Assembly (NCBI GenBank): GCA_907163375.1
Contig: CAJQUW010009249.1
Coordinates: 62,001-126,000, forward strand
Direction: 5' to 3'
From: Prostheceraeus crozeri
Taxonomy: Eukaryota > Platyhelminthes > Polycladida > Euryleptidae
DNA: 64,000 nucleotides
Shown: in pieces, positions 43,020 to 55,103 of the stretch
Layout: the number at the start of each line of letters is the position of its first letter
Numbering within the stretch: the first letter of the stretch is position 1
Notes under the pieces: model-generated
The model's database searches: none
Told to the model about the DNA's origin: nothing
The model's input: the letters and a program-made list of their open reading frames with translations, nothing else
Made by a program: the position numbers and the translations under genes

Positions 43020-44288
43020 GTGCCAGAGACTGATGCCGTTGCTGGTCGAGTGGACCACAGCCTTCTTGTATTCCACGGCGACTGCCACTTTATCAGCCAT
43101 TTCGTAGAACCTCGCAGATTGGCAGTGACTACGTTCAGCGAATCATGTGCGAATTCTTCTCAGAGTTCACAAAACAACATTTCGAATAGAATCAAAACTC
43201 ATTCAACTAATTTCAGAGCGTTCACTTCCTTTCAAGTGTTTGCCTATCTTATAGCCACTCCAATTACCATGGAGCCATCCACCACCGCATTTGACTTCTA
43301 CATTGACTTCATGTAGAGCTAGAGAACTTTCCTGTGAGCAAAAATTTACAAATCAGCTGTCTAAAGTATTATGATGCATTATGCATGCAACACATGCGAC
43401 ATGTAAAACTAGGAAGAGTTTTGAAATTCAAAATCGTCAAATATTGCAGAACATAACGCATCTATGAACTTCTCATAACCGCAAACTTGGTGGCCACACT
43501 CAGAGGTTCAAAATGGTATATCGTATGCAATCATTGATCTACAACACGTTCAAAAATAGGGACATTTAATTTGACTCATCTTGTAATCAAGGAAGCTGAA
43601 ATTAGATATTCCAGCTGTCTTGGAAATGCATGCAGAAACTATTCAATTTCGTGTGCAATAGCTTCTAGCCATCGAGTGCTTTGTCGGATGAGTCCTTCTG
43701 TCAAGGTTGGAGAGGCGCAATAGTCATACACTGGAAATTAACTTAGTGGAAGACCGTGACAGCAAAATGAAATTTCTCTAAGAGCAGTCAGTCTCTTGTC
43801 ATTGGAAAACTAAGCAATCAACTATTGAAATTCAATTACTTTTTGATGAGCTCTGCATTCCGCCACTATAGAATTATGTGATTCCATCTCGCTGTTTTTG
43901 AACACTAAAAAATTTATTTTAGACACGGACTGCTGGGTTTTGAAGAAAATGAAATGCTAGCGCTGCTATCAAGATATGAAGAAATATTTTCTTCCATAAA
44001 TTCAAAAATTAGTGAAATCAACTGTCCAGGATAAAAGCTGTTTTCTTTTAAAAATTCAATTTTCTAATATTTTCCTCCACAGTTATCAAAATTGGCTGTC
44101 TCCGAGGATCAGTCGAATGTAAATATCATGAAATCATTTTTCAATGTGCAAGTAAATGATATTTGACTGAAAGAAATGCATCAAGAAAATAATGTAACTT
44201 TGTGATAATTTGTGTACTTAAATTGAAATTGTTTGCATAACTTTTTTCAACGTTTATCTGACGAAGAGGAAAGTTTTAATGTCTCCCA
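43020..44288. other. No supported gene
   Basis: AT-rich sequence without coding or repeat signature I could confirm. Confidence 0.4.
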
Positions 44289-44292
44289 TTAA

Positions 44293-45223
44293 CCCTCAGA
44301 GACCTGAGCTTTTTCACACCCTCTGAGACCTGAGAGGGGGTCCAGTGGACCCCTTTTACAAATTCTTAGTTTACATGTTCAAATCGATATCAGATCATTA
44401 GGAAAGCTGATTTTGAGTAAAACAATGATGTTTGCGTGTATCAAGTCGATATAGCTACTCCCTTGAGTGTCTTTCAGCCTTCTCAGCAAGCACATGCGAA
44501 AAAGTGGTGTTTTTGTAATTCAACGACATTTATCACACTATCAGTTGTACTAAGAGTCGGTTTTACGATGTGTGCTGTCACCATTTAACCTCAGATAGTT
44601 GACTTTAGTGAAACTGATTTATTCCATGCAGCGTAACCCTTACATTTGACCATTTTTCAAATGTATCAATACTAATTGAAAATAAGCCTAAACTGAGCCA
44701 TAATTCCTGTATTTCAAGATCCTCAAAACATCTGTGGAGATCTCAAACTCATCAATTACTGCTGTGAAAACTATGCCAACTGTCTGCTTTTAGTGTTGAA
44801 CTATGAATATAGTGACAGCTTTCATTTTGAACATTGATTTATGCTGATTTGTTTATGTAGGCCAACCAGTCATGCACGATCATGTGCGGAAACAAAATAT
44901 TCACATTTTGCGATCTTCTAACAGAACGCACATGCACGAGCATGATGTAAACAATGAATAAAATGAATTTCACTCATTATGCACCATCGTGGACATGCAC
45001 AAAATCATTTTTCATCTGATAGTAAACATTTTGTGATGGGAATTTCTACACCCTCTGAGACCTGCGCGGGGGTCCAGTGGGGACATGGAGATAGCACATG
45101 AAGATTCACTGTCAAAAATGATGATTTTACATGGGCATGAGCAGTTGATATATTCTCAGCACAAAAGTGAAATAGAAAAATATGGCTCCGGGTTCCACTG
45201 GACTCCCTTCAGGTCTCTGAGGG
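44293..45223. mobile_element. piggyBac-type MITE, 931 bp, TTAA target
   Basis: The ends CCCTCAGAGACCTGA and TCAGGTCTCTGAGGG are perfect inverted repeats flanked by TTAA on both sides (44289-44292, 45224-45227). A subterminal motif GGTCCAGTGGA recurs near both ends (about 44340, 45070, 45190). There is no gene. It would depend on a piggyBac transposase in trans; its ends do not resemble those of the nearby 37.5-41.3 kb element. Confidence 0.88.
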
Positions 45224-45944
45224 TTAAATTTGATAAATGAGGTTTCATGTAATATTGACGAAGTTAGAAGTCGGGCATGCATGAGCTTTCTTCACCTCTA
45301 CACGCATGCCTCGTTTTTTGTAGGATTTACGGATAACTGAATTTACAGAACAAAGCTGAAAAGTTTAGTCTGGAGGTTCAATTTGTCGATGATGCTTCGT
45401 GACAAGAAGCTAAATAGAATCATAAAGGAACTTGATCTTATTTGTCGTTCAATAAGTAAACCGAAACAAGTTCTAAAATCCTTAAATGCTAAACCAAAGT
45501 TCAATTGAAATAGAGCAATTCCTTTGGTTTCAATTAAATGACACTGTATCTGCGGGGTTGGGTCAACCCATTAAACACGGGGGCGTACATATATACGTGC
45601 ATAATACGATGTATATTCCCATGAGTAGCCTGCTGAAAAGAGGAGAAGCCGGTTGGAATACCCATGACCTTTTTCTGATTTTTCATTCATTTATATAATG
45701 TATACTGTATATACATAAATGATTTACAGTTTTTGTACAAGTGCAAACATTTACTATTGGATCAGCATTAGAATTTTGTGACTCCAAGTGTCACGGATTT
45801 GCAGAGAAGCAATCGATCGTCAGACAGAAACAAATGCGAAGGAATTGCATTTGTAGCTCTCATGATTGTAGATTAATTGTAGTTGTCTGTAGGTCAGATG
45901 ACGATTTATATCTGCATCTGATTTACTGATTCTTTACAATAGGG

Positions 45945-45992
45945 CATACTGCACTGATGACGGCAAGCAAGCCAGAAACGTTTGTAGTTCCC
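45945..45992 (+). ncRNA. Hammerhead-like core
   Basis: CTGATGA (45954-45960), a GGC-AAGCAA-GCC stem, GAAA (45975-45978), then AAAC/GTTT as a minimal stem III and GTA. It lies beside a Penelope-like fragment but on the opposite strand to that fragment's coding region, which lowers confidence. Confidence 0.35.
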
Positions 45993-46181
45993 GCAATGAT
46001 TTAATTCAGATTCTGTTCTCAACTCTTGAATACATACAATACATATAACCAAAAGAAACACTCGCAGTGTAAAGAAAAACAAATAGACTTGCCCAACCGG
46101 TTTCACTTGTTAGCAAGCTACTCAAGGGCTTTAATGAATCAAGCAAATAAATTCAAACACAACACATTACAAGACGCAGTG

Positions 46182-47545
46182 ATAGCTGAAAGCAATGCAT
46201 TGTACAAATGTACAGTATGTAGCGCAAGGATTATTAGATATCCTGACTTAAGACTGCATTAAATATCTTCATGCACCATTTTTCTTTTTCCTCCCGCTGA
46301 TGTCTATTTACATCAGATGGTAATTGTAATATGGGCATCATTTTGAATGGAGGATCGCTGTTCTGTGCACAGCAAGCGATGTTACTGCTGACCTTGAGTA
46401 CCCTATATTTCTCTTCTTTGATATATTGCCTATGTACTCGAGCGCGTGATCTTAGCATATCGTCCGTCTGTCCCACATAAAGATCCCGGCATCAAAAACA
46501 CATTGCATGACGTATATTAGGTGTCTTGAAGAGCAGTCCATGTTGCTTTTGATCTTAAAAGTTCTTTTTGTTTGATGTTTTTTGTATACTTAAACTCGAT
46601 GCCCTCGGCTAAGTGATCGCAGCATAGACATCGAGTATTGCCACATTTCTTAACTCCCATCACTGTTTTCCTGTTGTTATGTTGTAGGATTCGTAGCAAT
46701 GCTGGAGGTTGCTTATATGTCGGTTTAATTCGATAATCAGAAAATGGTTTAGTTTGTTTTAAGCCAGAAAATACCGGAGAAAATGCTGCTGTAAACTTTA
46801 AATTTGGGTTCTAAGTTTCAATGTAATGAATAGTTTTTTCATTATTGTCTACACTATCATTCCTGCCCTCGAGAAGGGACTTTGTTATCGGATCGTTTGC
46901 AAGTTGATGAGGATAACACAGTTGTTTTAGCTTGAATTTCATTTCCACATGTCGTTTGTTTCTGTTTATAACATTCGATACTATTTGAGTTATTCGTCCT
47001 ACCAGAGTATATGGTATGTTGCGAATGATGTGACGAGGATGGGCTGAGTAAAATGGTGAATAACTGTAACTATCTGTAGGCTTCTTGTGATGTATGTCAG
47101 CTTGAAGTCTCTCGCCGTCTTTATTTATCAAAACATCAAGGAAATTGATTGTTTCATAGCTTTTCTCCATAGTAAACTTGATTCTACTGTTAAGACTATT
47201 CAAAAACACATGAAAATCTTCAATATGTCCAAAACAATCTCTCCACAAGATGAAACAACCATCTAAATAGCGAATCCAAGAATTATGAAACACGTTATAA
47301 TCAGACGGACGGAGTCATAGTCTTAGCAAAGGACTACATCCTGCAAGTGTCAAAGTAGCATATGCTGGGATTATGCGAGTACCCATGAATGTGCCTGATA
47401 CTTGGAGTAAGTTAGATCGTCAAAAGTGGAATAATTATTAGTGAGGATTATCTCAATTCCATTTAGTATAAAATCTGTTGTAAATCTTTCATTTATTTTA
47501 TCATTGTGCTTATGGATCCAATATTCAATGGCTTGGAACCACACC
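46182..47545 (-). pseudogene. Penelope-like element fragment, copy 1 (RT palm and GIY-YIG remnants)
   Basis: Minus-strand frames give RYLDGCFILW (degraded Y-x-D-D, last Asp now Gly-Cys), INFLDVLI, the KPTDSYSYSPFYSAHPRHIIRNIPY box, then a Cys set (KCGNTRCLCCDH) and a diverged GIY-YIG part (LYVGQTDDMLRSRARVHRQYI). Several frameshifts and stops separate them. The whole stretch is duplicated at 50791-52143 in the same orientation. Upstream, GTFMGTRI remnants of the GxxMG box lie in another frame near 47370. Confidence 0.7.
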
Positions 47546-49362
47546 GTCATCAATATTCGTATATAATGATACAATATAGAAAGTTACTAAGGCCTGTGGG
47601 GTTATCTTCTCTGGAATTTTTGTTTAAGATTGAAATGTGTCTTTACAGAAGCTCGCCAACTTATGGGGCTTCAATATATCATCCAAAAAGGAGCTCAGAT
47701 TGCTTGTTGAAGCATATCTGCTGGATATGATAGGTCTAAATTTTAATTCTTGTGGCAATTAACTCTAACTTAACATAGCCGAAATTGTCAAAGGGTATAT
47801 CATTAAAGGTATCTGCTAATTTGTGCACCTAAAAAAGGAGAAAAAGAAAAGGAGTACAGATGGATTAAATTTGCTGATACAATCTACTTCATTCTTATAT
47901 AAACAGTTATGAAAAGTTTTGCAGAATTTCTTAATAATGTTAATGGTTGAATTTATGTGGCAATTTTCAACACGTTTGTGGCTGTTTGTATCACTCAATA
48001 TCATGGCTACATTTTTTAAACAGATCTTTAATTATCATGTTTTCAAACTTCAAAGTAAAAACTGAACCTAAAACAATCTATGATTTTTTCTATGGAAGAT
48101 TGATGCGAGTATATGATATTAGTGTCATTCCTATCTGTTATAGTCTGAGTTTTGAAATGTATTTTTGAAAGAAGAAAGTTTATTTATATAGATTTATCAC
48201 TTATTCAACTTATTATTTCTTTGAATTTATTTTAACTTATTTATCAGTTTTCTTGCACGTTGTTCGTTCGGTTAATGCATTTCTTATTTAGACTACCGCA
48301 TATTTATTTCGTGTTTATTTTTATCCTTGACCTTCTGGGAGGGCAAGATAAATTTTCATAGAAATATTCGCTTTATCACATTGGTTATTGGACATTTGCC
48401 ATAGATTTAGAGGATAAGCTATTCTATGAATCTAGCGGGCTAGAAAATCGTAGAAATCCTCGTATACGCTTCGCGGCCTCTGATTTCTACATTTTCTTGC
48501 CCTTCTGGCTTCATAGAACACCTATTTTCCACAGTAATTGGTTTTTGACGTAGGTCACTGCTAATTTTGGTTACCGTAGCATTTTCGTTGGTGTGTGGCT
48601 GTCGGAGTGTAGATCTCTGGGGTTCCTCTCTCTCTCTCTCCCTCTCTCTGTGGCTTTGCGAGACTAATGTTTGTTCTCATTTCTGTTCCATCATAGTCGC
48701 TGCCCACAGCTGCTGAAACTCATGTCACTTGGCTTTCTCCATGCACCGCTGCATCAATTTTATCTTGTTGGCAGCAAGACTGCACACAAATCATTTTTGT
48801 ATTGTTCATCCTCGACAACTTTCAACCATCTTGTAAGGTCTATTTATAGAATATGCAGATCCGTCTACACGGCCGGGCAGGTCATTGTGCATTGCAATAA
48901 GTAGTCATTGGTGATCATTGATAACACTAGAAAACAAATTTTCAAAAAAAATCTGTTTATCTAGACATTCTCATTGTCTCTGGCCGATTCAACCTTGAGA
49001 AACATGAAAATGAAGTCAGTTTTCTGATTCCACCGTTTGTTCAATAATTGCAGGGTGTCCAAAAGTTCTCTGATTGTTTATTCTTCAAATAGAAATAATA
49101 CGAACATCTACATGCGTACTTGCGACATGTTGCCCTTCATGAATATTGATTCCGGTTAATTCGATATTGAGAAGAAGAATCTGAAGTAAATCTTTTTAAA
49201 TTTCACTCACTGTTGGCTAATTGCAGGATGTTGGAAAGTTTCAACTGTCCATTTTTCATGATAAAAGTAACACAAATATGATGTATTTGATGAACTTATT
49301 TAAGAATTTTATGTCGGTCAATTCGACACTGAAAAACACGAAATTGAAGGTTTCTTGTTATC
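47546..49362. other. No supported gene; hairpin and CT microsatellite
   Basis: 48421-48525 contains an inverted repeat of about 36 bases (TCTATGAATCTAGCGGGCTAG against its partner ending TTCATAGAAC) around a 23-base loop. 48627-48652 is (CT)n. 49050-49070 has a short GGGTGTCCAAAAG phrase like the mariner end at 36347. Confidence 0.5.
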
Positions 49363-50159
49363 TTAAACCCATCAGGATCGCGGCCCCACCCCTCATCAAC
49401 TTCTTTTTATATCTCCAAAAATAAGTCAGATATAAGCTCAATTTTTTCTGACTTTTAGCTTGTATGCATGTTGAACTTTCAGTCAAAATTTGGGCAAAAT
49501 TGACTGACGGTAAGGTCAGTTTTAAAGGTCATTTATAAAAGTACGTTTTTGAAAATTGATGGTTTTCATTTTGAGCAGCATTGACTATTATTGATATAAT
49601 GTTTCTGTATCATATTTACATGATGTTAATGCATGCGCAATTCAAGGTTGTCAACACACACATTCATCTTATCTCCCAAAATGAGTACATGAACATGAAA
49701 ATGTAAAATGTGAAAATATGAAGTTTTGATCAATTTTTAGATATGAAACCCACAGAAGAATGCAAAATACGTATCATCATTCGAAAGATTGCATTCGGAA
49801 TGTATCATAACATTGTCTTAACAGCGAATAAGTCAACACAACGAGACATTTGTAAAGATAGAAAAATGCAATGATACATGAAAAGACATTATTTACGTTC
49901 AAATTTCAAATTGCTCTTCATACTGCTAAAATTAACACAGAATATTATGCTTATAACGCAATATAGATATACTTGAGTCAAAGTTTGTATAAATACTTTA
50001 GTTGCAATAAACAATTTTTGATGAGTCAAAAAATACATAGATTCATGAAAAATGAAAAAAATTGAAAAAACAAATTTTAAATTTGAATTTTTGGTATAAA
50101 GATCTTCGAATCATACAAAAAAGGCACTACCATTCGAAATAGGAGACTCGAAATATGTG

Positions 50160-50784
50160 GTAACCGCGCATTGAAAGTTCATACCTATTGTATCTACTGT
50201 GAGCTTACATGTATTTTGTTGCATTTGTACGTATTGAATTTTTATATATTCCGTATATTTTATATATTCATTTATTATAATTATTTTATATATTCATCGC
50301 AGTTATCTTCGCACCTTTGACTTTCTAGCTGCGATAGCCGACATTTATCCAAAAATAAATTCATTCCGATTTCGCATTCTAAATATGTTTCAGCATGCAC
50401 TTACTGCGCAGCTATAATATTTATCAAGTTTGTTTATATTTCTGAATGATAAAATGAAAACAACTGCTTTGCTATGAGCAATGTGTAACTCAATCATAAT
50501 TAAATCAAAGATCTTCAATTAGTCAGTATATCAGTGTAGGTTATATTAAAAGAAAACTTTTGACGTAATGCATGTACTTAGACTACTAATTACAATTATT
50601 GTAATAATATATCGTTTCCCACTAATATCACACTTCTCATGGGCCCAATAAGAATTTTGGCCCATAGAAGAATCTTTATGAGAGCACAAAATACAAAGAA
50701 TGCACTTCGTTTAATTGAATTCATTCATTTATTTAAACTTGGGCTTGGGTTATGGATTTTGACCGCAAGTTTATGCCCAACCTT
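50160..50784 (+). mobile_element. MITE family copy C, 5'-truncated
   Basis: Matches the 3' three quarters of copies B and D and ends GCCCAACCTT. Its left part is replaced by the 200-bp repeat that ends at about 50164. Confidence 0.65.
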
Positions 50785-50790
50785 CGTTCA

Positions 50791-52143
50791 TGATAGCTGA
50801 AAGCAATGCATTGCACAAATACAGTACGTAGCGCAAGGATTATTAGATCTCCTGATTTAAGACTGCATTAAATATTTTCATGTACCATTTTCTTTTTCCT
50901 CCCGTTGATGTCTATTTACATCAGATGGTAATTGTAATATGGGCATCATTTTGAATGGAGGATCGCTGTTCTGTGCACAGCAAGCAATGTGACTGCTGAC
51001 CTTGAGTACCCTATATTTCTCTTCTTTGATATATTGCCTATGTACTCGAGCGCGTGATCTTAGCATATCGTCCGTCTGTCCCACATAAAGATCCCGGCAT
51101 CAAAAACACATTGCATGACGTATATTAGGTGTCTTGAAGAGCAGTCCATGTTGCTTTTGATCTTAAAAGTTCTTTTTGTTTGATGTTTTTTGTATACTTA
51201 AACTCGATGCCCTCGGCTAAGTGATCTCAGCATAGACATCGAGTATTGCCACATTTCTAAACTCATACCACTGTTTTCCTGTTGTTATGTTGTAGGATTC
51301 GTAACAATGTTGGAGGTTGTTTATATGTCGGTCTAATTCGATAATCAGAAAAGGGTTTAGTTAGTTTTAAGGCTGAAAATACCGGAGAAACTATGCTGCT
51401 GTAAACTTTAAATTTGGGTTGGAAGTTTCAATGTAATGAATAGTTTTTTCATTATTGTCTACACTATCATGCCTGCCCTCGAGAAGGGACTTTGTTATCG
51501 CGTCGTTTGCAAGTTGATCGGGATAACACAGTTGTTTTAGCTTGAATTTCATTTCCACATGTCGTTCACATTCGATACTATTTGAGTTATTCGTCCTACC
51601 AGAGTATATGGTATGTTGCGAATGATGTGACGAGGATGGGCTGAGTAGAATGGTGAATAACTGTAACTATCTGTAGGCTTCTTGTGATGTATGTCAGTTT
51701 GAAGTCTCTCGCTGTCTTTATTTATCAAAACATCAAGGAAATTGATTGTTTCATAGCTTTTCTCCATAGTAAACTTGATTCTACTGTTAAGACTATTCAA
51801 AAACACATGAAAATCTTCAATATCTCCAAAACAATCTCTCCACAAGATGAAACAATCACATAAATAGCGAATCCAAGAATTATGAAATACGTTATAATCA
51901 GACGGACGGAGTCATAGTCTTAGCAAAGGAATACATCCTGCAAGTGTCAAAGTAGCATATGTTGGGACTATGCGAGTACCCATGAATGTTCCTGATACTT
52001 AGAGTTAAGTTAGATCGTCAAAAGTGGAATAATTATTAGTGAGGATTATCTCAATTCCATTCAGTATAAAATCTGTTGTAAATCTTTCATTTATTTCATC
52101 ACTATGCTTATGGATCCAATATTCAATGGCTTGGAACCACAGT
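50791..52143 (-). pseudogene. Penelope-like element fragment, copy 2 (segmental duplicate)
   Basis: High identity to 46182-47545 with scattered substitutions and small indels. It carries the same frames: WRDCFGDIEDFHVF, INFLDVLI, YSPFYSAHPRHIIRNIPY and the C-terminal GQTDDMLRSRARVHRQYI. An 18-bp deletion removed part of INRNKRHV. Its 5' edge abuts the 3' end of the next Penelope-like element at about 52144, which suggests that the latter inserted here or that recombination joined them. Confidence 0.7.
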
Positions 52144-52224
52144 GTTATCCCAAATAAATCAGGTGATCCTCGTATCCGGAATGGAAGCGTGATGAAAAAA
52201 TAACCTTCTGCGGATACTAAATTG

Positions 52225-52280
52225 ATTTATTACGATAACCAATATTTCGCCTTGCGGCTTTGTCAAGGTTACAATAAATA
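52225..52280 (-). ncRNA. Decayed hammerhead-like motif 3' of the third PLE
   Basis: On the minus strand, TTGACAA, a GCC-GCAA-GGC stem, GAAA, then TATTGGTTATC-GTA. TTGACAA differs from CTGACGA by two transitions. Orientation and position (about 90 bases after the PLE stop) fit the hammerheads of Penelope-like elements. Confidence 0.4.
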
Positions 52281-52363
52281 AAGCAGAGAGTGGTAAAAGG
52301 TGGGCCTAATTTAAACAAACTTTGAGTACAGCTAGAAGAGAAACATTAACTTGGATGAACCCG

Positions 52364-53540
52364 TTACATGACAGTGTCTATATTTAGACCTTGACATCCG
52401 TTCATTAGGGATCCTGCATGTTGCCGAATGTACATAGCTTCTAACGTGAGTCTCTTTTGAGTAGTATTCAATCCACGATGCAGTATCGTCCATGAAATAG
52501 GCTGCGAACAATTGGGATGAGTCTGTAGATGTTGAAAAACAGCACTGTTATTCTGTGAGAGATGTTCTTTTATCATTGACTTGATGCAACGAGCTGACTC
52601 GCCAATGTAAATAGCACAGCATGTATTGCACACAATTTTATATATGATATTCTTTGAGTGACACGAGTTACCTGTATCGTTCAATTTGCAACTTGTGCAG
52701 CTATCATGGCATTGGATTTTTTGTTTCGGAGGGCGGAAAGTTCTCTTCAATGATTTGCCTGAATCAAAATACAGAGAAATATATTCTGATAATGCAGTGC
52801 ATTTAACGATATTGACCATTTTGCGTTTTGTGGCTTCGTCAACAAATGGACACCGAATATAGATTTTATCATTGCGGTCATTCCTACTTTCAGGTTTTAC
52901 TTTTCCATGAAACTGGCGTTGAATTTTTCCCAAATATCTTGCAGGGTATCCATTATTTTTTAATCTGTTTATAACAAGATTCCTTGAATAACTCTCAGAA
53001 TCTTTGTTTGTGGATCTGGCCTCAGCCCTCCGCAATTCACCCTAAATTACTGCTCTTTTTATTGAGACAGGAGAAAGGGAATCCCAGGGATATATTGTAC
53101 CACTGTGTATACCCTTTATATATAATCTGGCATGAAAACCATTATCCTCCAAAAAAACTTCGCTATCGAGAAAAGGTAGGAAACCATTCTCTGGCAACTT
53201 CATCGTGAACTTGATATGTTCAGAGAAACCATTAACAATAGATAAAATATCCTCCGCAGAAAGATGAGGTTGCCATACGATGAAACAATCGTCAATGTAC
53301 CGTTTCCAATCCACCATACCATTAAATTGAGTAAGAATCTTCTGCTCTAAAAAATTCATGTAAATAATGGCCAATTGAGGAGCCATCGCATTTCCCATTG
53401 CTAAACCATTAATTTGACTATATTGCTGACCATTCTGAATAATTTGGTTGGAGAATAATGCAAGTTTGGTTAGGTCAATGACGTCATCAATATCCACGTC
53501 CCATATTGAGTCTGAGGCATTTCTTAAAGACGTGGTTTAA
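52364..53540 (-). pseudogene. Penelope-like element: RT and GIY-YIG, 5'-truncated, one TAG
   Basis: One frame covers both parts. The RT has INGLAMGNAMAPQLAIIYMN (the GxxMG box), KRYIDDCFIVW (intact Y-x-D-D) and FLDSEV. After AVI a TAG (53042-53044) interrupts, then the frame continues to 52364. The endonuclease part has a Cys array (CHDSCTSCKLND), IIYKIVCNTCC, AIYIGESARC and an EHLS helix, with a conserved EAMYI near the end. The N-terminal half of the RT is absent beyond about 53540. It is the best preserved PLE in the window. Confidence 0.85.
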
Positions 53541-54236
53541 AGATGATTTAGCAGACTGTTAAATGCTTCATGATATTGCAAAAATAAAAAGATAATGAAA
53601 AAAAGAAAATTTGATGTAAAAAACGATTACATCGACCGATTTTACTAATTTTTGTTGTAATGGATTCGAAATCAACCCCCCTATCAAGGAAAGGAAAGGT
53701 CAGATCAGTTGTCGAAACTCCTTCTTTGAAAACGCAAAGGTTTTGAAATTTTAAAATTTTGAAATTTGAAATTTCGAAAATTTGCAATAAAAAATGATTC
53801 CATCGACAGATTTTTTTTTTAATTTTTGCTGTTTTGTATTGTTAGTCAATCCCCCTATCGAGAAAAACAAAGTCAAGGTCAGTTGTCAAAACTTGAACTA
53901 AAAGTTTATTCAGGACCACCGTGCATATAGATATACTTGAGTAAAAGTTTGCATAAATACTTTAGTTGCAATGAACAATTTTTGAAGAGTCAAAAAATAC
54001 ATAGATTCATGAAAAATGAAAAAAAATGAAAAAAACAAATTCTAAATTTGAATTTTTCGTATAAAGATCTTCGAATCATACAAAATAGGCACCACCATTC
54101 GAAATAGGAGACTCGAAATATGTGGTAACCCTATTTTCAAAAAGTTTCATTTATCGGAACATGAAAAATTTGAGGGGGCACTGTTCCCTCCGGTCCTACG
54201 ACGCTAAAAATCGCCCGTTCCTGATAGGGTTAATGC

Positions 54237-55103
54237 AAGGTCGGACCTTGGGTTTTGAATCGACCTTGAGTAAGTGATACAAAACTTGGGTTTTCTGTTA
54301 ATGCTGCATATATACAAATCAAGTTACAAAAATTAATATTTTGATTTGAATCTTAGGAGACCTACAGGATAAGAGCATAAAGTTCTGATATTTTATCAAA
54401 TTTCCACTGATTTCACAGAATATTTCAAAAATGAATTACTTGTGATTATTAGTTATTTCATTCTTGGTTTGACAATACCGTGCATTGAAAGTTCATATAT
54501 TTTGTATCTACTGTAAGCTTACATGTATTTTGCTGCATTTGTGCATATTGAATTTTTATATATTCCGTATATTTTATATATTCATTTATTATAATTATTT
54601 TGTGTATTCATCGCAGTTATCTTCGCACCTTTGACTTTCTAGCTGCGATAGCCGACATTTATCCAAAAATAGATTCATTCCGATTTCGCATTCTAAATAT
54701 GTTTAACCATCCACTTACTGCGCAGCTATAATATATATCAAGTTTGTTTATATTTCTGAATGATAAAATGAAAACAATTGCTTTGCTATGAGCACTGTGT
54801 AACTCAATCATAATTAAATCAAAGATCTTCAATTAGTCAGTATATCAGTGTAGGTTAAATTGAAAGAAAACTTTATGACGTAATACATGTACTTAGACTA
54901 CTAATTACAATTATTGCAATAATAAATCATTTCCCACTAATATCACACTTCTCATGGGCTCAATAAGAATTTTGGCCCATAGAAGAATCTTTATGGCAGC
55001 ACAAAATACAAAGAATGCACTTCGTTTAATTGAATTCACTCATTTATTTAAACTTGGGCTGGGGTTTTGTTTGTGTTTTGACCCCAAGTTTTGGCCCAAC
55101 ATT
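54237..55103 (+). mobile_element. MITE family copy D
   Basis: Begins AAGGTCGGACCTTGGGTTTTG and ends AAGTTTTGGCCCAAC. Full-length match to copy B, and reverse match to copy A. It starts four bases after the TTAA at 54230. Confidence 0.7.

Larger units (their letters stand above)
49367..54229. mobile_element. Possible piggyBac-like composite, TTAA-flanked
   Basis: TTAA (49363-49366) followed by ACCCATCAGG, and CCTGATAGGG followed by TTAA (54230-54233), form short inverted ends with two mismatches in ten. The enclosed 4.9 kb holds MITE copy C and two Penelope-like fragments. A 200-bp segment near the left (49965-50164) repeats near the right (53933-54133) in the same orientation, so the interior may have been inserted or tandemly rearranged. 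Weak evidence as a unit. Confidence 0.35.
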
